Shown here: one piece after another, positions 7,547 to 17,200 of the stretch
Position numbering within the stretch: the first letter of the stretch is position 1
Layout: each line of letters starts with the position of its first letter
Source of the DNA: G965202665 sp965243835
GTDB lineage: Bacteria; Actinomycetota; Acidimicrobiia; Spongiisociales; Spongiisociaceae
NCBI GenBank assembly: GCA_965243835.1
Contig: OZ251578.1
Span: forward strand, 1,302,001 to 1,366,000
Length of the DNA: 64,000 bases
Direction of reading: 5' to 3'
Notes under the pieces: generated by a model
What the model was told of the DNA's origin: nothing
Database searches by the model: none
The model's input: the letters and a program-made list of their open reading frames with translations, nothing else
Translations under genes and position numbers: made by a program

Positions 7547-9064
7547 ATGGGGCACTTGTGGCTCATCGGGATGATGGGGTCCGGCAAAACCACCGTCGGG
7601 AAGCTGGTCGCCGCCGCCCGGGGGACGCCCCATTGGGATGCGGACCGCCTGCTCGAGGAACGGGCGGGCCGTTCCATCCCCGAGATTTTCGCCGAGCGCG
7701 GGGAGGGGTTTTTCCGGGGGCTGGAACGGGAGGTGATCGCCCGGCTGGCGGCGGAGGCGGAGACGGGGGCGGTGATTTCCACCGGCGGGGGGTCGGTTCT
7801 GGACCAGGACAACCGGGCGGCCATGCGGGGGTCGGGGGCGGTGGCGTGGCTGGACGCTCCGGTTTCGGTTCTGGCGGAACGGGCGGAGGGCGGCCGGCCC
7901 CTGCTGGAGGGCCGGGAAGCGGAATCCAGGCTGGGGGAGTTGCTGGCCGAACGCCGTCCCTGCTACCAGGCGGCCGCCCATTACGCGATCGACGCGCGCG
8001 GCCCCGCGCAGGAGACGGCGGCGCAGGTCGGCGAATGCGCCCGCCTGACGGCGGGGGACTCCTCGGAGATACTGATCGGACGGAGCCTCCCCCGCCCCCT
8101 GCTCCCCCCCTCGGAGCGGCGCCGGGCGGCGGCGGTGCTCACCCAGCCGGGGGCGCGGGCGGCGGCGGGTCATGTCAAAGAACTGTTGCGGGGGCAGGGG
8201 ACGGAGGTGTCCGTTTCCCTGACGTTGCCCGACCGGGAGGCGGCCAAGACGGTGCGCACGGCGGAGATGGCCTACCAGCGCTTGGCGGAGGCCAACCTGG
8301 GACGGGACGATGTCATCGTGGGCGTAGGCGGGGGGGCGGCCACCGACCTGGCCGGGTTCGTGGCCGCCACCTGGTTGCGGGGAGTGGAATGCGTTTTGGT
8401 TCCCACCACTTTGCTGGCGGCGGTGGATGCGGCCATCGGCGGCAAAACGGGGGTGAACGTGGCGGGCAAGAACCTGGTGGGGGCTTTCTGGCATCCCTCC
8501 CGGGTGGCCGTCAGCCTGCGCATTTTGGAGGAGCTGCCGGAGGAGTTGCTGCGGGAAGGGGCGGCGGAGGCGGTCAAGGCCGGTTTCATCGCCGACCCCC
8601 GTTTGGCGGAGCTGTTCGACCGCTGCGGGTTGCGGGCCCCGTTGGGGGAGGTGGTGCGGAGGGCGGTAGCGGTGAAGGCGGAGGTGGTGGCCGGCGACTT
8701 CCGGGAGGCGGGGCGCCGGGCCATCCTCAACTTCGGCCACACCATCGGGCACGGGGTGGAGGCGGCGTGCGGAATGCCGCACGGGTTGGCGGTGGCGGTG
8801 GGGATGGCGGCCGCGGCGGAAGTTTCCGCCCGCCGCTACGGGTTCGATCCCATGCTGGTGCTGGGTCCTCTGCAAAAGTTGGGGTTGCCGACGCAGGCCC
8901 CGCCGGTGGACCGGGAAAAGGTGATGACCCTGATTTCCCGGGACAAAAAACGGACGGCGCATGGCCTGCGGATGGTTCTGCTTAGGGGAATCGGCGACCC
9001 GGTGGTGGAGCATGTGGAGCCGGAGGAAGTCGACTTGGGCTTGGCGGCGGTGGGGGTGGGATAG
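7547..9064 (+). CDS. aroKB: Bifunctional shikimate kinase / 3-dehydroquinate synthase (AroK-AroB fusion)
   Basis: 505 aa with two enzymes in one chain. Residues ~1-165 are shikimate kinase: Walker A GMMGSGKTT (8-16), DRLLEERAG and STGGGSV, with the lid RPLLEG. Residues ~180-495 are 3-dehydroquinate synthase: the NAD-binding run VGVGGGAATDLAGFVAATW, PTTLLAAVDAAIGGKTGVN, and metal ligands in FGHTIGHGVE (~395-404). The two catalyse steps 5 and 2 of the shikimate pathway. There is no stop or frameshift between the halves. AroK-AroB fusions are known, for example in Thermotoga. Confidence 0.95.
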   Translation: MGHLWLIGMMGSGKTTVGKLVAAARGTPHWDADRLLEERAGRSIPEIFAERGEGFFRGLEREVIARLAAEAETGAVISTGGGSVLDQDNRAAMRGSGAVAWLDAPVSVLAERAEGGRPLLEGREAESRLGELLAERRPCYQAAAHYAIDARGPAQETAAQVGECARLTAGDSSEILIGRSLPRPLLPPSERRRAAAVLTQPGARAAAGHVKELLRGQGTEVSVSLTLPDREAAKTVRTAEMAYQRLAEANLGRDDVIVGVGGGAATDLAGFVAATWLRGVECVLVPTTLLAAVDAAIGGKTGVNVAGKNLVGAFWHPSRVAVSLRILEELPEELLREGAAEAVKAGFIADPRLAELFDRCGLRAPLGEVVRRAVAVKAEVVAGDFREAGRRAILNFGHTIGHGVEAACGMPHGLAVAVGMAAAAEVSARRYGFDPMLVLGPLQKLGLPTQAPPVDREKVMTLISRDKKRTAHGLRMVLLRGIGDPVVEHVEPEEVDLGLAAVGVG

Positions 9065-9096
9065 GGCGTCCGCCGAAGCCGCTCTAATATGACGGC

Positions 9097-9654
9097 ATGG
9101 TTTCCACCAACGACGTCAAAACGGGAATGGCCCTGGAGCTGTCCGACGGCTTGTTTCAGATTCTGGAGCATCAGCATGTGAAGCCGGGCAAAGGCCGGGC
9201 GTTCGTGCGCATGAAACTGCGCAACCTGAATTCGGGGGCGGTGGTGGACCGGACTTTCCGGGCGGACGAGAACGTTCCGCAAGCCATGGTGGAGCGGCGC
9301 AACCACCAGTTCCTGTACGAGGACGATCTGGGCTGTCATTTCATGAATCTGGAGGATTACTCGCAACAGGCCTTGTCGCCGGAGGAAGTGGGGGAGGCCC
9401 GGCCCTTCCTGGCGGAGGGGGCCGCCGTCGTGTTGCGGCTGTTCAAAGGGCGGGCCCTGGGGGTGGAGTTGCCGGCGGCGGTGGAGTTGGAGGTGACGGA
9501 GGCGGAACCGGGGGTGAAAGGGGATCGGGTGTCGGGGGCGACCAAAGGGGTCACCCTGCAGACCGGGTTGCTGGTGCAGGCCCCCCTGTTCGTGGAAGCG
9601 GGGGATGTGATCAAGGTGGACACCCGCTCCGGCGCCTACATCACCCGGGTGTGA
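9097..9654 (+). CDS. efp: Elongation factor P
   Basis: 185 aa, standard length. Relieves ribosome stalling at polyproline stretches. N-terminal KOW-like domain with PGKGRAF; Lys32 corresponds to the modified Lys34 of E. coli EF-P. Two OB domains follow, ending in the family signature KVDTRSGAYITRV. No epmA/epmB modification genes are seen in the window. A TAATAT -10 box (9085-9090) ends 6 nt before ATG and no Shine-Dalgarno is present, so leaderless translation is likely. The stop overlaps the nusB GTG start. Confidence 0.96.
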   Translation: MVSTNDVKTGMALELSDGLFQILEHQHVKPGKGRAFVRMKLRNLNSGAVVDRTFRADENVPQAMVERRNHQFLYEDDLGCHFMNLEDYSQQALSPEEVGEARPFLAEGAAVVLRLFKGRALGVELPAAVELEVTEAEPGVKGDRVSGATKGVTLQTGLLVQAPLFVEAGDVIKVDTRSGAYITRV

Positions 9655-10049
9655 TCTCCTCCGAGCCGCGGGCGCAGGCGGTGCAGTCCCTGTACGAGGC
9701 GGATCTGCGCAACTTGGCGGTCCCGGACACGACCGGGTTGGGAAGCCGGGCCCGCCGCTACGTGGAGGGGGTGTGGTCCCGTCTGCCGGAGCTGGACCGG
9801 GCCTTGGAGCAAGCCTCCGATCATTGGGCGGTGCGCCGGATGGCGGCCGTGGACCGGGCCATTTTGCGCCTGGGTTTGTACGAGTTGCGCTACGAGAACA
9901 CGCCCCCCGCGGTGACGTTGAACGAAGCGATCGAGTTGGCCAAACGCTATTCCACCGCCGACAGCGGGGCGTACATCAACGGCGTCCTGGCCGCCCACCT
10001 GCCCGCCGCCTCCCCCTCCGGGCGGGTGGAAAAACCGGGGATGACATAG
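9651..10049 (+). CDS. nusB: Transcription antitermination factor NusB
   Basis: 132 aa all-helical protein; GTG start in a GTGA overlap with efp. With NusE/S10 it binds boxA RNA and supports rRNA transcription antitermination. Typical motifs: the N-terminal RAQAVQSLYEAD (arginine-rich RNA-binding helix) and the C-terminal DRAILRLGLYELRY, VTLNEAIELAKRY, GAYINGVLA. The efp-nusB pair is conserved in Actinobacteria and Firmicutes. Confidence 0.95.
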   Translation: MISSEPRAQAVQSLYEADLRNLAVPDTTGLGSRARRYVEGVWSRLPELDRALEQASDHWAVRRMAAVDRAILRLGLYELRYENTPPAVTLNEAIELAKRYSTADSGAYINGVLAAHLPAASPSGRVEKPGMT

Positions 10050-10051
10050 AG

Positions 10052-10075
10052 CCGGTCGCGACCGGGCGCTAAAGT
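10052..10075 (+). promoter_or_regulatory. Promoter of the pyrimidine operon with a palindrome in the spacer
   Basis: A TAAAGT -10 box (10070-10075) in the same context as those of dnaE and mihF. The 14-bp perfect palindrome CCGGTCGCGACCGG (10052-10065) lies immediately upstream, where the -35/-10 spacer would be, so it could be an operator as well as a hairpin. Transcription would start near 10082, placing the PyrR-binding hairpin at the very 5' end of the mRNA. The -35 element is not clear. Confidence 0.45.
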
Positions 10076-10085
10076 GGGGGAGCCG

Positions 10086-10118
10086 CCTTTAATCCGGTCC
10101 GGCGAGGCCGAAAAGGAG
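10086..10118 (+). promoter_or_regulatory. PyrR-binding RNA hairpin that pairs with a Shine-Dalgarno
   Basis: GGTCCGGCGAGGCC at 10096-10109 fits the PyrR binding-loop consensus ARUCCNGNGAGGYU, except that the closing A-U pair is a G-C pair (a compensatory change). An outer stem can form between CCTTT (10086-10090) and AAAGG (10112-10116), which is part of the AAAAGGAG ribosome-binding site of the next ORF. PyrR bound with UMP would stabilise the hairpin and block translation. Translational control of this kind has been reported for Mycobacterium smegmatis pyrR; Bacillus uses the same loop for attenuation. Confidence 0.75.
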
Positions 10119-10124
10119 AAGATA

Positions 10125-10217
10125 ATGCGCCTGTCCCGCGGACGGACCCCGCCCGCCGTTCCCATCCCTTCGGTTCGCTCCGCCGCGCCGTTCCCGGAGG
10201 CCGAATGCCGCAGGTGA
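10125..10217 (+). CDS. Putative 30-aa leader peptide of the pyr operon
   Basis: ATG 10125 sits 7 nt after an AAAAGGAG ribosome-binding site, the best in this stretch. The ORF runs 30 codons to TGA at 10215-10217, overlapping the pyrR start (ATG 10205) out of frame. The peptide is Arg/Pro-rich (MRLSRGRTPP...) and shows no similarity that I recognise. Its role is probably translational coupling: ribosomes loading here, when the PyrR hairpin is open, would pass through the pyrR start. Whether the peptide itself matters is unknown. Confidence 0.45.
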   Translation: MRLSRGRTPPAVPIPSVRSAAPFPEAECRR

Positions 10218-10795
10218 TGACCGCCGGGGATATTAATCGGGCGGTGCGGCGGCTGTCCCACGAAATCCTGGAAGGGGACGACCATCCCAAGTCCCTTCTG
10301 TTAATAGGCCTCCACACCCGGGGGGCGCCCCTGGCGGGGCGAATGGCGACGGTCATCCGGGAGTTGCGCGGCTCCCGCCCGCCGGTGGGGGAGTTGGACA
10401 TCGGCCTGCACCGGGACGACCTGGCCCGGCGCCCGATGGCCGAGTTGGCCCGCACCTTTCTCCCCGGGGACATCACCGGCCGCCGTGTGATCCTGGTGGA
10501 CGATGTGCTGTATACGGGACGCACCGTGCGCTCCGCATTGGACGCCCTCAACGACCACGGCCGTCCGGCGGCGGTGCGCTTGGCGGTGCTGGTGGACCGG
10601 GGGCACCGCCAACTTCCCATCCGCCCCGACTATGTGGGAAGGAACGTGCCCACCTCCCGCTCGGAGCGGGTGTCGGTGGCCTTGGCGGAAACCGACCGCG
10701 GTCGGGAAGGGGTGTGGATTGAAAGCCCCGCCTCCCCGGAGAGGGAAGGGAGCGCAACCCCGCCCGCCCCGGCCGCCGCCGGCGCCGGGAAATGA
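10205..10795 (+). CDS. pyrR: Pyrimidine operon regulator PyrR (UPRTase-like)
   Basis: 196 aa, with GGAGG four nt before the ATG. A type I phosphoribosyltransferase fold protein that binds pyr mRNA in response to UMP/UTP versus PRPP and often retains weak uracil phosphoribosyltransferase activity. The PRPP loop is VILVDDVLYTGRTVRSAL (~96-113). LIGLHTRGAPLAGRM near the N-terminus, LVDRGHRQLPIRPDYVGRNVPT near 140-160 and SERVSV are PyrR-specific. The C-terminal ~20 residues (SPEREGSATPP...) are a variable tail. First enzyme-sized gene of the operon, controlled by the loop at 10096-10109; overlaps pyrB by ATGA. Confidence 0.95.
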   Translation: MPQVMTAGDINRAVRRLSHEILEGDDHPKSLLLIGLHTRGAPLAGRMATVIRELRGSRPPVGELDIGLHRDDLARRPMAELARTFLPGDITGRRVILVDDVLYTGRTVRSALDALNDHGRPAAVRLAVLVDRGHRQLPIRPDYVGRNVPTSRSERVSVALAETDRGREGVWIESPASPEREGSATPPAPAAAGAGK

Positions 10796-11700
10796 GTTTT
10801 CTCACCACGGAAGGCCTGCCCCGCGCCGAGTTGGAAAGCCTGCTGGACCTGGCCGAAGAGTTTCAGCGGGTGCTGGCCCGCCCCATCCCCAAAGTCCCCG
10901 CTCTGCAGGGGGCGGCGGTGGCACTGATGTTCTTCGAGGATTCCACCCGCACCCGCCTCTCCTTCGAGCGGGCCGCCCGGGCCTTGTCCGCCGACGTCAT
11001 CAACTTCTCCGGACCTGGTTCCGCCCTTTCCAAAGGGGAAAGCCTGCGCGACACCGCCCTCGCTTTGCGGGCCATGGGGGCGGACTTGATGACGGTGCGC
11101 CACCGGGCCGCCGGGGCCCCCCGGCGCATCGCCGATTGGACCGGTTTGCCGGTGGTCAACGCCGGGGACGGCGCCCATCAACACCCCACCCAGGCGTTGC
11201 TGGACTCCTTCATCCTCCGGAGCCGGTTCGGGAAACTGGACGGGTTGCAAATCGTCATCGTGGGCGACGTTCGCCACTCCCGGGTGGCCCGCTCCAATAT
11301 GTTCGCTTTCACCGCCTTGGGGGCGCAGGTGACCCTGGCCGCCCCCCGCACCCTGCAACCGGTCGACTGCCGGGGATGGCCGGCGACCGTCACCGACCGC
11401 TTGGATGACGTCTTGGGAGACGCGGACGCGGTCTATCTGTTGCGCATCCAGACGGAGCGGGGCGGGAGGTCGCTGTTGCCTTCCCTGCCCGAATACGCGG
11501 CCCGTTTCGGACTGACCCGGCGCCGGTTCGAAGCCCTGCCCCCCCATTCGGTGGTGCTCCACCCCGGCCCGATGAACCGGGGAGTGGAGATCGAGGATTC
11601 GGTGGCCGGCGAGGAGCGGGCCTTGATGACCGACCAGGTGGAGGCGGGGGCGGCGGCGCGCATGGCGGTTCTGTTCCGGTTGCTGGGCGGGCGGTCGTGA
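10792..11700 (+). CDS. pyrB: Aspartate carbamoyltransferase catalytic subunit
   Basis: 302 aa. Joins carbamoyl phosphate (made by the downstream carAB) to aspartate, the committed pyrimidine step. The carbamoyl-phosphate site EDSTRTR is at 49-55, HPTQALLDSF at 131-140, GDVRHSRVARS around 157 and HPGPMNRGVEI near 259. No pyrI regulatory subunit is present, as in other PyrR-regulated operons. Overlaps both neighbours (ATGA with pyrR, GTGA with pyrC). Confidence 0.96.
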   Translation: MSFLTTEGLPRAELESLLDLAEEFQRVLARPIPKVPALQGAAVALMFFEDSTRTRLSFERAARALSADVINFSGPGSALSKGESLRDTALALRAMGADLMTVRHRAAGAPRRIADWTGLPVVNAGDGAHQHPTQALLDSFILRSRFGKLDGLQIVIVGDVRHSRVARSNMFAFTALGAQVTLAAPRTLQPVDCRGWPATVTDRLDDVLGDADAVYLLRIQTERGGRSLLPSLPEYAARFGLTRRRFEALPPHSVVLHPGPMNRGVEIEDSVAGEERALMTDQVEAGAAARMAVLFRLLGGRS

Positions 11701-13037
11701 CGGGCCCGCCCCCCGCCCCGGCCTGTTTGATCGCCGGAGGGACCGTCCTCACCCCCGACGGTCCCGTCGCGGCCGACGTGACGGTGCGGGACGGGCTGGT
11801 GGCGGAGGTCGGCCCCCGCCCGCCCCGGCCCGCGGAGGGGGCGCCTCCCATGGAGGAGGTGGACGCGACCGGGATGGTGGTGGGGCCGGGGCTGGTGGAC
11901 CTGCACGCCCACCTGCGGGAGCCGGGGGAGGAATGGAAGGAGGACATCGCCTCCGCCTCGGCGGCGGCCGCGGCCGGCGGATACACGGCCCTGGTGGCCA
12001 TGCCCAACACCGACCCCCCGCTCGACGCCGGGCACCTGGCCCGATACGTAGCCGACCGGGGACGGGCGGTGGGGTTGACGGAGATCGTCCCCGCCGGGTG
12101 CGTCACCGCGGGCGGCGCGGGAAAGCGGCTGGCCCGTTTGGACGAGCTGTGGGAGGCGGGGGTGAGGGTGTTCACCGACGACGGCCGGACGGTGGCCGAC
12201 GCCGGCCTGATGCGCCGGGCGATGGAATACCTGTGCGACCGGGGCGGGGTGCTCGCCCAGCACGCCGAAGACCCGGGGTTGGCCGCGGACGGACACATGC
12301 ACGAGGGAGAGGTCTCGTCCCTTCTGGGAATGTACGGGTTGCCGACCGCGGCGGAGACGGCGACGGTGGCCCGCGATCTGATATTGGCGGAGATGACCGG
12401 CGCCCGCTACCATGTCCAGCACGTAAGCGCCGCCGCCACCGTGCAACTGATTCGGGAGGCCAAAGGCAGAGGCCTGCCGGTGACGGCCGAGGTCGCCCCC
12501 CATCATTTGGCTTTCACCGACCAGAATGTGAAAGGGATGGACCCGGTGTTCAAAATGTATCCGCCGTTGCGCTCCTCCCGGGACCGCGCCGCCCTGCGCG
12601 CGGCGGCGGCGGACGGGACGATCGACGCCGTGGCCACCGACCATGCCCCCCATGCCCCCCACGAAAAAGACGTTCCGTTCGAAGAGGCCCCCCGGGGGGC
12701 GGCCGGTTTGGAAACCGCCTTGGCGGCGGTGCGCACCGCTTTGGAGCCGGATCCGGTTACCTTGTTTTTGCGCATGTCGGTTTCCCCGGCCGCCATCGCC
12801 GGCCTTCCCGGCCAGGGCCGGTGGATCCGCCCCGGGGCTCCGGCCAACCTGGTTGCGGTGGTCTGGGACGAGTCCTGGACGCCCGCCCCGCCCTACCATT
12901 CCCGGTCCGTCAACAACCCTTTCACGGGCCGCCCCCTCACCGGCCGGGTGCGTTTCACGTTTTACCGGGGACGCCTCGTCTTCCGCGACGGCCGCGTCCT
13001 GACCGGCTCCCCGGCCCCCGCGGGGGAGGGGCGATGA
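11697..13037 (+). CDS. pyrC: Dihydroorotase
   Basis: 446 aa class I (large) dihydroorotase of the amidohydrolase superfamily; GTG start. Cyclises carbamoyl aspartate to dihydroorotate. Zinc ligands are visible in DLHAHLREPG (~68-77), the HVSAAATV and EVAPHHLAFTD histidines and VATDHAPHAPHEK (~312-324). The C-terminal beta-sandwich segment ends FTFYRGRLVFRDGRVL. Overlaps carA by ATGA. Confidence 0.95.
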   Translation: MTGPPPAPACLIAGGTVLTPDGPVAADVTVRDGLVAEVGPRPPRPAEGAPPMEEVDATGMVVGPGLVDLHAHLREPGEEWKEDIASASAAAAAGGYTALVAMPNTDPPLDAGHLARYVADRGRAVGLTEIVPAGCVTAGGAGKRLARLDELWEAGVRVFTDDGRTVADAGLMRRAMEYLCDRGGVLAQHAEDPGLAADGHMHEGEVSSLLGMYGLPTAAETATVARDLILAEMTGARYHVQHVSAAATVQLIREAKGRGLPVTAEVAPHHLAFTDQNVKGMDPVFKMYPPLRSSRDRAALRAAAADGTIDAVATDHAPHAPHEKDVPFEEAPRGAAGLETALAAVRTALEPDPVTLFLRMSVSPAAIAGLPGQGRWIRPGAPANLVAVVWDESWTPAPPYHSRSVNNPFTGRPLTGRVRFTFYRGRLVFRDGRVLTGSPAPAGEGR

Positions 13038-14227
13038 GGCGGGGATTTTTGGTTACCGCCTCCGGGGAGGTGTTCGCGGGACGGGCGGTGGGGGCGGAGG
13101 GAACCGCCCTCGGGGAGGTGGTGTTCAACACCTCCATGACCGGCTACCAGGAGGTGCTGTCCGACCCTTCCTACGCCGGGCAGGTGGTGGTGATGACCTC
13201 CCCCCACATCGGCAACTACGGGGTGAACGAGCACGACGACCAGGCGGCCGCCCCGGCCGCCCGCGGTCTGGTGGTGCGTTCACTGTCCCGCCGTCATTCC
13301 AACTGGCGGGCGGAAGATTCCCTGGCCGGTTACCTGCGCCGGCACGGGATATGCGCCTTGGCCGACATCGACACCCGCCGTCTCACCCGCCACATCCGGG
13401 AGGCGGGGGCGCAGCCGGCCGCCATTTCCGACGCGGACGACCTGTCGCAACTGAAGGCCCTGGCCGCCGGCGCCCCCCGGATGGAAGGACAGGACCTGGC
13501 CGGGGAGGTGACCACCCCCCGGCCCTACCGGATCGACCCGGCGCAGGAACCGGTGGGGCGGGTGGCGGCCATCGATCTGGGCATGAAACGCGACATCGGG
13601 CGCCGCCTGGCCGACCGGGGACTGCAGGTTTTCGTCCTGCCCGCCACCGTCCGGGCGGAGGAAGTGGAGGCTTTCCGTCCGGACGGGGTGTTCCTGTCCA
13701 ACGGGCCGGGGGACCCGGAACCGCTCACCCGCCAGATAGAAACGCTGCGGGGGATTTTGGGCAAGATTCCGGTGTTCGGGATTTGCCTGGGGCATCAGGT
13801 GCTGGGGCTGGCTTTGGGGGCCGAGTCGTACAAACTGCCTTTCGGCCATCACGGGGGCAACCATCCGGTGCGCCGCCTGCGGGACGGGCGGGTGGAGATC
13901 ACCGCCCAGAACCACGGGTTCGCGGTGGATTTGTGGTCGCTGGCCGGCCGCCCGCCCCCTCCGCTTTCCGGCCTGCCCGGCCCGGAGTTGCTCCCGGAGG
14001 AGGCGGAAAGCGACTTCGGCGCGGTGCGCCCCACCCATCAGAACCTGAACGACGGCACCTTGGAGGGCCTGCGTTGCCTGGATATCCCCGCCTTTTCGGT
14101 GCAGTATCACCCGGAGGCCGCCCCCGGCCCGCATGACGCGCTGGGTTTGTTCGACGACTTCCTTGATTTGATGGGCGTGGACGCCCCGCCCGCCCCGCCC
14201 GCCGCCGCCCCTCCGGGGGAAGTTTGA
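13034..14227 (+). CDS. carA: Carbamoyl-phosphate synthase small (glutaminase) subunit
   Basis: 397 aa from ATG 13034 (ATGA overlap with pyrC); the open frame extends far upstream but only as an antiphase shadow of pyrC. Hydrolyses glutamine and channels ammonia to CarB. N-terminal domain FLVTASGEVFAGRAVG, NTSMTGYQEVLSDPSYAGQ; class I amidotransferase domain with the nucleophile Cys in FGICLGHQ (~249-255), SNGPGDPEP, and the catalytic His/Glu in VQYHPEA. The end is extended by a short Ala/Pro-rich tail. Confidence 0.96.
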   Translation: MRRGFLVTASGEVFAGRAVGAEGTALGEVVFNTSMTGYQEVLSDPSYAGQVVVMTSPHIGNYGVNEHDDQAAAPAARGLVVRSLSRRHSNWRAEDSLAGYLRRHGICALADIDTRRLTRHIREAGAQPAAISDADDLSQLKALAAGAPRMEGQDLAGEVTTPRPYRIDPAQEPVGRVAAIDLGMKRDIGRRLADRGLQVFVLPATVRAEEVEAFRPDGVFLSNGPGDPEPLTRQIETLRGILGKIPVFGICLGHQVLGLALGAESYKLPFGHHGGNHPVRRLRDGRVEITAQNHGFAVDLWSLAGRPPPPLSGLPGPELLPEEAESDFGAVRPTHQNLNDGTLEGLRCLDIPAFSVQYHPEAAPGPHDALGLFDDFLDLMGVDAPPAPPAAAPPGEV

Positions 14228-17200
14228 TGCCGGCCCGCGCCGATTTGTCCTCCATCCTGCTCATCGGGTCCGGCCCGATAGTGATCGGCCAGGCCTGCGA
14301 GTTCGACTATTCGGGCACCCAGGCCGCCAAAGTCCTGCGCGCCCGGGGCTACCGGGTGGTCCTGCTCAACTCCAACCCGGCCACGATCATGACCGACCCC
14401 GGTTTCTCCGACGCCACCTACCTGGAGCCGATCACCCCCCGCATCGTGGAGCAGATCATCCGCCGCGAACAACCCGACGCCCTGCTCCCCACCCTGGGCG
14501 GGCAGACCGCCCTCAACGTGACCGCCGACCTGGCCCGCTCCGGGGCCTTGGACAAGTACGGGGTGGAGTTGATCGGGGCCGGTTTCGACGCCATCGAGCG
14601 GGCCGAGGATCGGGGGCGGTTCAAGGAAACCATGCAGGAGGCCGGGTTGGAAATGCCCCGCTCCCGCTACGCCCGCTCCCTGGCGGAGGCCCGGGCCGCG
14701 GCCGGGGAGATCGGCTTTCCGGTAATGGTGCGCCCCTCCTACATTCTGGGCGGCGGCGGAACCGGGGTGGCCCAAGACCCGGCGCAGTTCGAACGCATAG
14801 CCGGGCGGGGGTTGGACGCCTCCCCGGTGGGGGAGATCCTGGTGGAAGAGTCGGTGGAGGGCTGGAAAGAGTTCGAGTTGGAGGTGATGGCGGACCGCAA
14901 CGGCAACGCGGTGGTGGTGTGCTCCATCGAAAACCTGGACCCGATGGGGGTGCACACCGGCGATTCCATTACGGTGGCCCCCATTCAGACCCTGTCCGAC
15001 CGGGAGTACCAGTTGATGCGCAACGACGCCATCACCTGCCTGCGGGCCATCGGGGTGCAGACCGGCGGCTCCAACGTGCAGTTCGCGGTGGACCCCGGCA
15101 CCGGCCGGCGCCTGATCATCGAAATGAACCCCCGGGTGTCGCGTTCCTCGGCTTTGGCTTCCAAAGCCACCGGGTTTCCGATCGCCAAAATCGCCGCCCT
15201 GCTGGCGGTGGGCTGCACCCTGGACGAGATCGCCAACGACATCACCGAAGCCACCCCCGCCTGTTTCGAACCGGCTTTGGACTACGCGGTGGTGAAAGTC
15301 CCCCGCTTCGACTTCGCCAAGTTTCCGTCCACCTCCGACCGGCTGGGAACCTCCATGCGGTCGGTGGGGGAGGCCATGGCCATCGGCCGCACCTTTCCGG
15401 AGGCCTTGCAGAAAGCCCTGCGTAGCCTGGAAACCGGCCGGGCGGGGCTGAACGCCGACGGAGGGGAGCGTCCCTTGCGGAACCTGTCCGACGAGGAGTT
15501 GCGGGAGCGCATCCCGGTCCCCACCCCGGACCGCATCTTCCAGACGGCCGAGGCCCTGCGCCGCGGTTGGGAGACGGCCGATGTCGCCGCCGCCACCGGC
15601 GTGGACCCCTGGTTTTTGGACCAGATGCGGGAAATACTGCAGGTGCGGGCCGAGGTGGAATCCGCCTCCGGCGGGGAGCCGGCGCCGGATCTGATCAGGG
15701 AGGCGAAGCGCGCCGGTTTCTCCGACCGGCAACTGGCTTATCTGTGGGACAAAACCCCGGAGGAGATCGGGGAGGTCCGCCGCCGGGCGGGCATCGTCCC
15801 CACCTACAAGCGGGTGGACACCTGCGCGGCCGAGTTTGAAGCCCGCACCCCCTATTTTTACTCCACCTACGAGGACGAAAGCGAGGTAGAGCCCTCCGGG
15901 CGGCCCCGGGTGGTGATCCTGGGCTCCGGCCCCAACCGCATCGGGCAGGGAATAGAATTCGACTACTGCTGCGTGCACGCCTCCCACGCCCTGCGGGAGG
16001 CCGGTTACGAAACGGTGATGGTGAACTGCAACCCGGAGACGGTGTCCACCGACTACGACACCTCCGACCGCCTTTATTTCGAACCGCTCACCGCCGAGGA
16101 CGTTTTGGAAATATGCGCGGCGGAGGACCCGGCGGCGGTGCTGGTGCAACTGGGCGGGCAGACCCCCCTGTCCCTGGCCCGGGACCTGGAGGCGGCCGGG
16201 CTTCCCATCGCAGGCACCTCCCCGGACAGCATCGACGCCGCCGAGGACCGGGAGCGGTTCTCGGCCGTGTGCCGGGAGTTGGGGATCGCCCAGCCCCCGC
16301 ACGGCATCGCCCTCTCCCCGGCCGCGGCCGGGGAGGTAGCGGACCGGATCGGGTTTCCGGTGTTGGTGCGCCCCTCCTACGTGCTGGGGGGGCGGGCCAT
16401 GCGGGTGGTCTACTCCTACGATGAACTGGACTCCTACCTGGGGGAGATTTACGGGTTCGAGCAAGTGGCGGGCCTGGACCTGTTCGCCGCTCCGCTCTTG
16501 CTGGACCGGTTTTTGGAGTCGGCGGTGGAGTTGGACGTGGATGCGGTGTTCGACGGGTCGGAGTTGCTGGTGGGGGGGGTGATGGAACATGTGGAGCAGG
16601 CCGGGGTTCATTCCGGCGACTCGGCCTGCCTCACCCCGCCCCCCACCATCGGGGAGGAGACCCGCGGGCGGATTATCGCCGCCGCCGCCGACCTGGCCGC
16701 CGCCTTGCGCGTGCGGGGCCTGATCAACATCCAGTTCGCGGTCCGGGCCGGCCGCTCCGGGGAGGAGGAGGTGTTCGTGTTGGAGGCCAACCCGCGCGCC
16801 TCCCGCACCGTTCCTTTCATCTCCAAGGCGGTGGGGATTCCGTTGGCCAAGGTGGCCACCCGGGTGATGATGGGGGACTCCTTGCGCGCGTTGCGGGAGG
16901 AGGGGGCGTTGACCGTTCCGCCGGAACCCGCCTTCACCTCCGCCAAGGAGGCGGTGCTCCCCTGGGACCGCTTCCCGGAGGAGGACATCGTGCTCGGCCC
17001 GGAGATGCGGGCCACCGGGGAGGTGATGGGGATCGCCGAAGACCCGGGAGGCGCCTACGCCAAGGCCATGCTGGCCGCCGGAACCGGCATTCCCGGGGAG
17101 GGGACGGTGTTCCTGTCCCTGGCCGACCGGGACAAACCGGAGGGTCTGGAGGCGGCCCGGGCCTTCGCCGAGCGGGGCTACCGGTTGCTGGCTTCCCCCG

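Noticed and set aside
11933..13033. Upstream extension of carA
   Set aside because: Out-of-phase shadow of pyrC; carA homology begins exactly at ATG 13034 in the ATGA overlap.
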